64,000 nucleotides of DNA, from positions 1 through 64,000 of the forward strand of contig JAJRQK010000067.1 of NCBI GenBank assembly GCA_024280295.1, given 5' to 3'. The notes below the pieces were generated by a model that saw nothing but the letters and a program-made list of their open reading frames with translations, searched no databases and was not told where the DNA came from. The DNA is from Bacteroidota bacterium (lineage in GTDB: Bacteria > Bacteroidota > Bacteroidia > Flavobacteriales_D > Crocinitomicaceae). Shown in pieces: positions 9,248-17,506 of this stretch. The translations under genes and the position numbers were made by a program. Each line of letters opens with the position of its first letter. The first letter of the stretch is position 1.

Positions 9248-10873
9248 CTATACCGGTGCCACCATTCTCATCATTTCTGCGGCTAAAATTGCTCCATAAG
9301 TACCTAAGGCATATCCAACGACTGCTAAAATTGCTCCTACACTTGCTAAAGATGGATGGAATGCTGCCGCTACAATTGGTGCAGATGCTGCTCCTCCAAC
9401 ATTGGCTTTTGATCCAACGGCTACAAAAAAGAAAGGTGCTTTGATGATCTTCGCAATGAGGAACAATAGTCCGACGTGAATGAGCATCCAAATAATTCCG
9501 ACCAATATCAACTGAGGTTCTCTAACTGCTTCTGCAAGTTCCATTTTCATTCCAATTGTTGCCACAAGAAAGTAGATAAATATTGAACCAATTCGAGACG
9601 CTCCCGCCCCTTCATATTTCCTCAATTTAGTTGCTGAGAGAATTAATCCACCTGTGGTTGCAATAACAACAATCCAAAAGAATGATTTACCAAATGGTGA
9701 ATCTTTCGGAAATAACTCTGCAAGATAACCTCCAGCCAAATGAGCGATACCAACAACAGTGAATGCAATACCAATGATAACCATATAGTCTGTCAGAGAT
9801 GGTTTACGAGCAATTGAGCTTTCGTAATTACTCATGGATGTCTTTAATCTTTCAATCGAAGAGCTATCAGCTTTTAGCCATTTATCGAACTTCTCAGCAC
9901 GAGCTGCTCCCCATAAGAGAAATGCCATCCAAAGATTAGCAACTACAATATCTACGGTTACCATTTTCCCATACAAATCAGGTTGATAGGAGTATGTTTC
10001 GAGCATTGCCGCTTGATTTGCTCCACCACCAATCCAACTACCAGCCAAGGTTGAGAATCCTCTCCAAGCTGCTGCATTTCCAACTCCACCAACAACTTCA
10101 GGATCAATGTAAGAGTATATCATAATCGCGATTGGCCCCCCAATAATAATCCCAACAGTTGCAGTAATAAACATAATCAGTGCCTTTGGTCCGAGGTTAA
10201 TAATTCCTTTAAAATCGATGCCAAGTGTCATTAAAATTAAGGCAGCAGGCAACATATAATCACGTGCCATTGGATAGAAATCAGTGTATTCCTTTGAAAT
10301 TAATCCAAGTAAATCCAAAATTGCAGGAATCACATAACAAAGAAGCAATGAAGGCACAATAATGTAGAAGCGCTTCCAGTATTTTCCTTTCTTTGAGGAA
10401 GTATAAAAAATCAATGCGAGTACGAGGGTCAAGATTCCAAAAACAACCATACTATTGGTGAATACTGGTCGCTCTACGCGTTCAATCTTCAATTCTGCCA
10501 CATCTGATCCAACGGACTTCAGTGCGAGCGTATCACCGTCGGCGAAGACAGTAACTTTCAATTTCATCGTTTCTTCAATATTGCTAATTAAGAAAGCTTC
10601 AAATTGCGTAAAAACAATAGTGTCATTTTTAAGAATGACTTGCATTGAATCAATTTGTTGATTGCTAATATCAGCAGAACTGAAATCAATAAACACGCTC
10701 CCATTCTCTTCTAAACGAACACTAGATTGCTGACCTAGGACAACATATTTGTAGCTGTCAGCATCAAGTTGCTCCAGCTGATGGACATCCATTACCTTTA
10801 ATTTCGCATTAGATTGCCCGTTAGCGAGAATTGAGATACTCAAAAGAGCGAGAAGAAGGATGAATTGTTTCAT
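9248..10873 (-). CDS. DUF819 family membrane protein with extra exported N-terminal domain
   Basis: Residues from about 140 to 541 form the multi-helix DUF819 (YjcL-like) membrane protein, with Gly-rich stretches such as GSWIGGGANQAAML and GSKANVGGAASAPIVAAAF that recall substrate-binding re-entrant loops of secondary transporters. The family has about 380-400 residues. Here a signal peptide (MKQFILLLALLSISILANGQ) and a soluble domain of about 110 residues, presumably periplasmic, come first. That domain has alternating beta-type sequence and no recognised family. The substrate is unknown. It lies downstream of two peptide transporters but is separated from them by a terminator. Confidence 0.8.
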   Translation of the reverse strand: MKQFILLLALLSISILANGQSNAKLKVMDVHQLEQLDADSYKYVVLGQQSSVRLEENGSVFIDFSSADISNQQIDSMQVILKNDTIVFTQFEAFLISNIEETMKLKVTVFADGDTLALKSVGSDVAELKIERVERPVFTNSMVVFGILTLVLALIFYTSSKKGKYWKRFYIIVPSLLLCYVIPAILDLLGLISKEYTDFYPMARDYMLPAALILMTLGIDFKGIINLGPKALIMFITATVGIIIGGPIAIMIYSYIDPEVVGGVGNAAAWRGFSTLAGSWIGGGANQAAMLETYSYQPDLYGKMVTVDIVVANLWMAFLLWGAARAEKFDKWLKADSSSIERLKTSMSNYESSIARKPSLTDYMVIIGIAFTVVGIAHLAGGYLAELFPKDSPFGKSFFWIVVIATTGGLILSATKLRKYEGAGASRIGSIFIYFLVATIGMKMELAEAVREPQLILVGIIWMLIHVGLLFLIAKIIKAPFFFVAVGSKANVGGAASAPIVAAAFHPSLASVGAILAVVGYALGTYGAILAAEMMRMVAPV

Positions 10874-10890
10874 CGAAGCTTATATTAAGT

Positions 10891-10924
10891 AAAAAGCATT
10901 CTGATAATCGTTACCAGAATGCTT
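10891..10924 (-). terminator. Rho-independent terminator of the POT transporter gene
   Basis: A ten-base stem (10894..10903 with 10915..10924, AAGCATTCTG/CAGAATGCTT) with three further pairs in its loop is followed on the minus strand by TTTTT. It lies just after the stop of the transporter at 10946 and before the DUF819 start. Confidence 0.8.
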
Positions 10925-10945
10925 AAAAATGATGATTAAAAGTTG

Positions 10946-12745
10946 TTATTTAACTCCATGCATGAGTTTTTTAATTACGGGAGTTAAAAGTATAGAAATA
11001 ACCCCAAGTACTATAGGCACAATTGTCAATATCCAAAAGAAATAACTAATTCCTTCATCCTTTGCAACAGACTCAGAGTATTCACTGAATTTCCCCGCAG
11101 ATTTCATTCCAATTGCCACAGCTATGTACCAAATCCCGAACATAAACGCAATCATTTTTCCTGGAACGAGCTTACTTACATAAGATAATCCGACTGGTGA
11201 TATACAAAGCTCTCCCATAGTATGAAAGAAATATACAAGAATCAACCAAATCATACTTACAGCCGCAGTTTCAGCTCCAGGAGCAATTCCTCCGGCTCCA
11301 AATGCCACACATCCCATTCCTATTCCTAGTAGGCTTAAACCAATACCAAACTTCATGTTGGCTGATGGATTGTATTTACCTTCCCACCATCTCGAGAACA
11401 GTGGTGCCATTGCAATAATAAATAAGGAGTTTAGTACACCAAACCATGAAGCAGGAACTTCTGCAGTTGGTTTTTGAAATTCAACTACTAACATCCAAAT
11501 TGCAATCACCCATATAATAAGAAAACTAAAACCTAGTACAATGTTCGCTTTAGCATATTTTTTAAATGTTTGCTTGAAAAGTAATCCAAGAACCCATGTA
11601 ATAATACCTAGAGGTATAACCGTCATCAGGGTATTTATTATCTTGAATGTCATTGCTGCACCTCCAACCAAATTTCGATCAGTATAATCTCTAGCGAAAA
11701 TAGTTAAGGATCCTGGTGCTTGTTCAAAAATTGCCCAAAAGAATATTGTAAGGAAAGCGAAGAACCATACAGCTAACATTTTGTGTCGCGTTATCTTTCC
11801 ATATTGGGTTAATCTAAAAATCAATAGGAACAAGAACAGTAATAAAGCCAATAAAATCGTGAAATTCGGTCCACTCATTCCAAGAAACTCAAAGTTCAGA
11901 ACATTAAAATCATAAATCATGGATGCCGGATCATTTAGGATCCAAACAAGTCCCGCCGACGTCATAATAGCTATTAGAACTTTCTGCCAAAGAGGAAAAG
12001 GTAACGAGTCCTTCCCGGTAGATCCGTCCTCAGCAGTAATAACATCTTCAACTGGTACATCGATAATTTCCGCTCCTGCCGCTGATGCACTTTCTATATC
12101 ATGATTTTTTTTAGGCTTCAGTCCTATATCACCAAAAATATCCTTCGAAAGAACAAATTGAATCATTCCAAAAAGCATGAAAATTCCGGCCAATCCAAAT
12201 CCAATGCTCCATCCTACCTTCTCTCCAAGGTAACCACATAGAAGAATACCTAGAAATGCACCAGCATTAACCCCCATGTAAAAAATAGTATATGCACCAT
12301 CTTTCTTTTCTTGATGGTCTTTATACATATGTGAAATGATCGATGTCATATTCGGTTTAAAGAAACCACTTCCAAACACTAATAAAGTCAACCCTAAGTA
12401 CACTGACCATGGCGTTTCTAGAGCCATAGCACCGTGACCAAGAGTCATCAGCACAGCACCTACAACAACAGCCTTTCGATATCCCCATACCTTATCGGCG
12501 AAATACCCACCTAACATAGTTGATAGATAAACCAAAGCCGTGTAAGTACCAAACAATGCAAAAGCGTGCTCGCGTGGCCATCCCCACCCCGAATCAGTCA
12601 ATGAAGCAGTTAAGAACATTATTAAAAGAGCTCGCATTCCATAATATGAGAAACGTTCCCACATTTCTGTAAAAAACAAAACAAAAAGCCCAGATGGATG
12701 ACCTAGTACTTTTGATTTGAATAATTCCGAATGTTGACCTGACAT
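10946..12745 (-). CDS. POT-family proton-coupled peptide transporter
   Basis: This 599-residue inner-membrane protein begins with the family's proton-coupling motif (FTEMWERFSYYGMRALL, ExxER) and has the PTR signature around YTIFYMGVNAGAFLGILLCGY. Twelve to fourteen helices are visible, with a charged loop near residues 215-245. Such transporters import di- and tripeptides with protons. The related gene upstream on the same strand (12786) lies 40 bases away, so both probably form one transcript closed by the hairpin at 10891. Together with the aminopeptidase at 14824 this points to use of peptides as nutrient. Confidence 0.93.
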   Translation of the reverse strand: MSGQHSELFKSKVLGHPSGLFVLFFTEMWERFSYYGMRALLIMFLTASLTDSGWGWPREHAFALFGTYTALVYLSTMLGGYFADKVWGYRKAVVVGAVLMTLGHGAMALETPWSVYLGLTLLVFGSGFFKPNMTSIISHMYKDHQEKKDGAYTIFYMGVNAGAFLGILLCGYLGEKVGWSIGFGLAGIFMLFGMIQFVLSKDIFGDIGLKPKKNHDIESASAAGAEIIDVPVEDVITAEDGSTGKDSLPFPLWQKVLIAIMTSAGLVWILNDPASMIYDFNVLNFEFLGMSGPNFTILLALLLFLFLLIFRLTQYGKITRHKMLAVWFFAFLTIFFWAIFEQAPGSLTIFARDYTDRNLVGGAAMTFKIINTLMTVIPLGIITWVLGLLFKQTFKKYAKANIVLGFSFLIIWVIAIWMLVVEFQKPTAEVPASWFGVLNSLFIIAMAPLFSRWWEGKYNPSANMKFGIGLSLLGIGMGCVAFGAGGIAPGAETAAVSMIWLILVYFFHTMGELCISPVGLSYVSKLVPGKMIAFMFGIWYIAVAIGMKSAGKFSEYSESVAKDEGISYFFWILTIVPIVLGVISILLTPVIKKLMHGVK

Positions 12746-12785
12746 ATCCTATATTAAGTTAATTATTAATGTTTTGGTTTATTAT

Positions 12786-14588
12786 TTACTCCGCATCTGC
12801 CAATTCAAAGCCTTCCGCTTCTTCATGGTGAGTTCCTTCATTATCTTCAGCACCATGCGTAAGACGTTTTAACTTTTTTAAGAAAACAATTAGAAGTAGT
12901 CCGAATGCGACTGTAAAAATGGTAATCCACATAAATATCTTGTACTCCTGAGCATTTTGGGCCTCTTCCGTACTAAACGATACACCGTAATCCTTTCCGT
13001 CTCCTTTGTTGTCATCAACTTTGGCTGCTTCAGCGTCTTTTTCGAATAACATTTTTGCGTGCATTGGATTATCGCCAGTTGCATTGAATTCAGTTAATTC
13101 AGCTTTCATTAATTTAATGCTCTCTTTATCCAATTCGAAGAGATGCCCAATATTCTTACCAGATGCAAAATCTTCAAAAATCACATCATTACCACTCAAA
13201 TAAATATTAGCCTTGAATTCAACGTTCAAATCATGATTCAATGGGTAATCTTTGTCTGTTTGTTCTTCCCCGTCAACCTCATATTTTTTCTTCTCAGTAA
13301 ATGGATTGAAGATTTCTTTCGAAACTGAAATTTCCCCTTTATACTTTTCCAACTGTGAAGCCTCTCCAACCGTTGCTGCAAGTTTATTCCCTAAACCAGT
13401 TGCAGCAAAATAGACTCCCATCATTATCGAAGCATACTTTAATGGGGCTAATTTTGTAATAAATGATAAGGACACGGGCGATGTACAAAGTTCACCAATT
13501 GTATGAAACAAGTATGCAAGAAAAATCCAAACCATGGCAGCCTTTCCAAATGATTCAGATGATGCTTCTTTAGATGCAAACATCATAAATATAAACCCTA
13601 AGCCCATTATTATTGTTCCTATTGCCATCTTGAAGATTGATGATGCCTCTCTCCCCTTTCTTCGCCACCAAACCCAAAATCCAGCAATGACAGTTCCAAA
13701 GATAATAATGTAACCTGCATTTAGAGATTGAAATACTGCAGCAGGAATTTCACTACCAAACAAAACTCGATCCACTTTAACATCTGTATAGAAATTCATC
13801 AATGCACCAGCCTGTTCAAACGCTCCCCAGAAGACGATAATAATGATGAACGATAATAACAGTACTACTACTCTATCCTTTTCAATTTTAGTCAATGGTT
13901 TCTTTGCTGCTTTGAGTACTTCTGGGTCTTCAGATTTCCCAATAAAATTACCTACGTGAGTAAGATGCTTCTGTCCGAGCATATAAACAACCTGTCCAAG
14001 TGCCATACCTATTCCAGCAAGACCAAAACCAGCGTGCCATCCGTAATTGTATGCGACAAGACCAACAACAAGGGAAGCCAAGAATGCTCCGATGTTAATC
14101 CCAATATAAAAGATAGTAAAGCCTTTATCACGTCTAGCGTCACCAGGTGCATACAAACCTCCAACCATAGTCGAGATGTTTGGTTTCAAAGCACCTACAC
14201 CAAGGATAATTAACGCCAACCCAGAGAAAAATGCCATGTTGGTTGGAATCGCCAAGATTCCATGTCCTGCACACAATAATAAGCCACCAATAAGGACTGT
14301 TTTTTTCTGCCCAAGCCACTTATCAGCTATTATCCCACCAGGAATTGCCATAACATAAACAAACATTGTGTACCAGCCATACAACCAGATAGCATCTCCA
14401 CCAGTCCATCCTAAACCTGCTCCTTCATGCCCAACAGCAGTTGCCGAAGTTGAAATATAAAGAACAAGTAATCCACGCATTCCATAATATGAGAACCGTT
14501 CCCACATTTCCGTGAAAAACAAGACGAAAAGTCCTGCTGGGTGTCCCATAATTGTCTTAGTCGGTATTGCTGCGGCTTGATTACTCAT
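12786..14588 (-). CDS. POT-family proton-coupled peptide transporter with a long extracytoplasmic loop
   Basis: It carries the same ExxER start motif (FTEMWERFSYYGMRGLLVL) and PTR signature (FTIFYIGINIGAFLA) as its neighbour. The start is set at ATG 14588 (MSNQAAAIPTKTIMGHPAG), which aligns with the neighbour; the longer frame to 14648 adds 20 residues that look non-coding. An insert of about 140 charged, mostly hydrophilic residues (about 405-545) sits between the last two helices and would face the periplasm. The final helix (FMWITIFTVAFGLLLIVFL) and an acidic tail follow. Likely di- or tripeptide uptake; the paralogue probably differs in substrate range. Confidence 0.9.
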   Translation of the reverse strand: MSNQAAAIPTKTIMGHPAGLFVLFFTEMWERFSYYGMRGLLVLYISTSATAVGHEGAGLGWTGGDAIWLYGWYTMFVYVMAIPGGIIADKWLGQKKTVLIGGLLLCAGHGILAIPTNMAFFSGLALIILGVGALKPNISTMVGGLYAPGDARRDKGFTIFYIGINIGAFLASLVVGLVAYNYGWHAGFGLAGIGMALGQVVYMLGQKHLTHVGNFIGKSEDPEVLKAAKKPLTKIEKDRVVVLLLSFIIIIVFWGAFEQAGALMNFYTDVKVDRVLFGSEIPAAVFQSLNAGYIIIFGTVIAGFWVWWRRKGREASSIFKMAIGTIIMGLGFIFMMFASKEASSESFGKAAMVWIFLAYLFHTIGELCTSPVSLSFITKLAPLKYASIMMGVYFAATGLGNKLAATVGEASQLEKYKGEISVSKEIFNPFTEKKKYEVDGEEQTDKDYPLNHDLNVEFKANIYLSGNDVIFEDFASGKNIGHLFELDKESIKLMKAELTEFNATGDNPMHAKMLFEKDAEAAKVDDNKGDGKDYGVSFSTEEAQNAQEYKIFMWITIFTVAFGLLLIVFLKKLKRLTHGAEDNEGTHHEEAEGFELADAE

Positions 14589-14790
14589 AATAAATATGTA
14601 ATAATTTTCGGTTCGTGAAAGTAGTAAAATTTTGTGGATGTGCTGCAAATCCGAGATCGAATGTTACAAAATTCATTCCTAAAAAAAACTAGATTATTTC
14701 ATTCGTCGATAATGTACTATTACTCTTAATCATAGCATCTCCGCTCGTCGAAAAATAAGCTTGATAAAACGCCCATTCTATTGAAACAAG

Positions 14791-14798
14791 TATATTTG
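14791..14798 (+). promoter_or_regulatory. Candidate -7 promoter element (TAnnTTTG)
   Basis: TATATTTG is an exact match to the Bacteroidota -7 element, 25 bases before the aminopeptidase ATG. A properly spaced -33 TTG is not obvious. Confidence 0.4.
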
Positions 14799-14823
14799 CA
14801 GTCCTATCTTTTTTAAACGATTA

Positions 14824-16722
14824 ATGAAGAGACTAAACCCAGTTATAGCATTGTGCGTCAGCGCGCTATTGACAGCATGTGGTTCTACCACTTCAACGAG
14901 CGACTTGCTCAATGAAAACCTTGAAATCAAGGACGCTCACTCCTATTCTAACATTAATGAGATTTGCACAACGCACCTCAATTTGGAATTAGAAATTGAT
15001 TTCGAAAACAAAATTGTTCAAGGAGTTGCACGCCACACGATGAGCAACCATGACTGTGACACGGCAATATTCGATATAAAAGCGCTGGAGATTAAGAAGA
15101 TTACACTTGGTGAAAAAGGCAGCGAAAAAGAAACAGATTTCGACATTGGAGATGAAGACGAATGGTTAGGAAGACCACTTGAAGTAAAAATTTCACCCTC
15201 AACAAAGTACATTAATATATACTACCAAACTACAGGTGCAACGGAAGCAATAGATTGGTTAGCTCCATCTCAGACTACTGGGAAGAAGCTACCCTTCATG
15301 TACACGCAAGGACAGGCAATTCTAACACGATCTTGGATTCCGCTTCAAGATTCACCTGCAAATCGAATTACTTATTCCGCAAATATTAAGGTACCTTCAG
15401 AATTATTTGCGATAATGAGTGCTGATAATCCAACAGAAAAAAACGATCAGGGAATTTATCATTTCGAGATGAAACAAAAAATCCCTTCTTACCTTATAGC
15501 TCTTGCAGTTGGCGATTTGAAATATACTTCTCTTGGTGAAAATTGCGGAATTTACTCTGAACCCGAACTTTCTGATGCGTGTAGGTATGAGTTTGAAGAT
15601 CTACCGAAAATGATCGCTGCAGCAGAGAATTTATACGGAGAGTATCGTTGGGATCAATTCGACATGGTGATTTTGCCTTATTCATTCCCTTTTGGTGGCA
15701 TGGAAAATCCTCGCTTGACATTCGCAAACCCAACATTATTAGCTGGAGATCAAAGTTTAGTTTCTGTAGTTGCACACGAATTAGCACATTCATGGTCAGG
15801 AAATCTTGTCACAAATGCGACATGGGATGATTTCTGGCTAAACGAAGGGTTTACTGTTTATTTTGAGAATCGGATAATGGAAGAACTTTATGGAAAAGAA
15901 GTTGCGGATATTTTAGCAGTTATCGAACAACAAGAGCTAGCAGGAACACTTGAGGAGATAGAAAATGGAGATCACCCTGAAGATACACGATTAAAACTTG
16001 AACTTGATGCTAGAAATCCAGACGAAGGCCTTACTGACATTGCATACGTTAAAGGGGCTTTTTTCTTGAGAACACTGGAAGAAAGAATCGGAAGGGTGAA
16101 ATTTGATAAATTCTTAAAAGAATACTTCAATCATCACGCTTTTGAAACTATTGGGACAGAAGATTTTGTGCGGTATCTAAATTCTGAGCTCCTAGAGCCA
16201 AATAACATCACTGATTTCAATGTAGATGAGTGGATATATCAACCTGGTTTACCAGAAAATTGCATCTCCATAAGTTCGAAACGACTAGAGAAAATGACAG
16301 TGCTTGCAAGTGCTATAAATGAAGGGAAAAACATTTTTCTTGGGGCAAATAAAAATATGCAACGTGGTGATTATGTCACTCAAGAATGGCTTGCATTTAT
16401 TCGAGCACTTTCTTCTGAGATACTGCCTTCAGATATGGCTATGATTGATCATAAGTTAGATTTTAGTAGAAGTGCCAATGCTGTAATTAAATCAGAATGG
16501 TATCAGCTAGCGATTAAAACAGGATATAAGGATGCACGTCCATTTATGAAGGAGCATTTAACACTTGTTGGTCGAAGATGGTTAATTGCAGGAATTTATG
16601 AAACGCTCCATGATTCTATGGATAAAAGTGATCTAGCTTGGGGGAAAGAAGTCTTTGAAAATGCTAAATCAAACTACCACTTTATATCGAAGTCAACGAT
16701 TCAAGAGATTCTATATGACTAG
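14824..16722 (+). CDS. M1-family aminopeptidase (leukotriene A4 hydrolase-like), lipoprotein
   Basis: The lipoprotein signal (MKRLNPVIALCVSALLTAC) anchors the 632-residue enzyme outside the cytoplasm. The gluzincin site is complete: H318-E319-x2-H322 and E341 in WLNEGFTVYFE, with the substrate-binding GGMEN near residue 295. The domain order, N-terminal beta domain, catalytic domain, then a helical Leuk-A4-hydro_C domain (about 500-632), is that of LTA4H-type aminopeptidases. It should release N-terminal residues from peptides in the periplasm, which fits the two peptide transporters encoded divergently next door. Confidence 0.93.
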   Translation: MKRLNPVIALCVSALLTACGSTTSTSDLLNENLEIKDAHSYSNINEICTTHLNLELEIDFENKIVQGVARHTMSNHDCDTAIFDIKALEIKKITLGEKGSEKETDFDIGDEDEWLGRPLEVKISPSTKYINIYYQTTGATEAIDWLAPSQTTGKKLPFMYTQGQAILTRSWIPLQDSPANRITYSANIKVPSELFAIMSADNPTEKNDQGIYHFEMKQKIPSYLIALAVGDLKYTSLGENCGIYSEPELSDACRYEFEDLPKMIAAAENLYGEYRWDQFDMVILPYSFPFGGMENPRLTFANPTLLAGDQSLVSVVAHELAHSWSGNLVTNATWDDFWLNEGFTVYFENRIMEELYGKEVADILAVIEQQELAGTLEEIENGDHPEDTRLKLELDARNPDEGLTDIAYVKGAFFLRTLEERIGRVKFDKFLKEYFNHHAFETIGTEDFVRYLNSELLEPNNITDFNVDEWIYQPGLPENCISISSKRLEKMTVLASAINEGKNIFLGANKNMQRGDYVTQEWLAFIRALSSEILPSDMAMIDHKLDFSRSANAVIKSEWYQLAIKTGYKDARPFMKEHLTLVGRRWLIAGIYETLHDSMDKSDLAWGKEVFENAKSNYHFISKSTIQEILYD

Positions 16723-16740
16723 TTAATTTGATTTAAAATA

Positions 16741-16815
16741 GACCACAAAGGCACAAGGAAATAGGGACACAAGGAACACTAAAATAGTAGTGTAGGCATT
16801 TAATTGAAGGCACAA
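16741..16815. repeat. Short imperfect CACAAGG repeats
   Basis: The motif CACAARG(G) recurs four times between 16744 and 16815 (CACAAAGG, CACAAGG, CACAAGG, CACAAGA) between convergent genes. It resembles the decayed 'CACAAAGGCACAAGG' intergenic repeats seen in other Bacteroidota, but I cannot test whether it occurs elsewhere in this genome. Confidence 0.4.
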
Positions 16816-16845
16816 GAAATAGACGCTGAATCAAATTAAAGAAGA

Positions 16846-17496
16846 CTAACCTCTTCTTCGCTCTAAGAGAGTCATCATCATTAAGCCGAGTACCATTCGT
16901 TCATCCTCACCTTCACTTGTCTCAGAAAGTTTATCTAATTTAAATCTTCGCCCCCAAAAAGAAGCTTGTTTAGAAAGTCTCGCAACCTCCGTACCACCAC
17001 TTCTTTTCACGATGTACTTAGGATTAAAAAAATAGCCTGAAAACATTCCAACTAACGGAATCTCGCTCAACAAGGCATCAAAAAATTTCGTCCACGGGTT
17101 TTCTTCTTGAATGAGAAACTCTTGCTTACCATCAAGATCATAAACTTCATAATGTGCCTTCAAAATTGATTTTGCCCCTCTTCTTCCAACTCGACCAAAA
17201 GAAGTACCACTTGAGTTTTTGAATTCATAGTTTGCATTAAAATCAATCACCCTATCTGCACTGATTGTGTAAAGTACATCTTGTTTACTATCATTCGAAT
17301 AAACAGAAATCGCCTCTTTGAGTTTAAACATTTTCTGACGCACATAGGCAACAGTTTGTTTATTCGCATCACGTGCAGTAAAGTCATTTGCCAAGCTTGA
17401 AATTTTAAATTCAAACTCAAGTGGGTAGGCAAATTCCTTCATTGCACTCATTGAAGGCTTCATGTTATCATCTAACAATGTATCATCTAGTGACAT
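16846..17496 (-). CDS. LURP-one-related (tubby-like fold) family protein
   Basis: The 216-residue protein has alternating beta strands with phrases such as YEVYDLDGKQEFLIQEENPWTKFF and YIVKRSGGTEVARLSKQASF, which fit the LURP-one-related/scramblase-like beta-barrel family. No signal peptide or catalytic motif is visible and the bacterial members have no settled function. A hydrophobic patch (LLSEIPLVGMFSGYFF) might touch a membrane. It follows valS by ten bases and is probably co-transcribed with it. Confidence 0.7.
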   Translation of the reverse strand: MSLDDTLLDDNMKPSMSAMKEFAYPLEFEFKISSLANDFTARDANKQTVAYVRQKMFKLKEAISVYSNDSKQDVLYTISADRVIDFNANYEFKNSSGTSFGRVGRRGAKSILKAHYEVYDLDGKQEFLIQEENPWTKFFDALLSEIPLVGMFSGYFFNPKYIVKRSGGTEVARLSKQASFWGRRFKLDKLSETSEGEDERMVLGLMMMTLLERRRG

Positions 17497-17506
17497 AGTT
17501 TCAAAT

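Noticed and set aside
9213-9491. Minus-strand frame of 92 codons at the DUF819 end
   Set aside because: It is an out-of-frame shadow of the DUF819 coding sequence, which has clear membrane-protein character.
14589-14648. Longer N-terminus for the second POT transporter
   Set aside because: The extra 20 residues do not align with the paralogue, whose start matches the ATG at 14588 in position.
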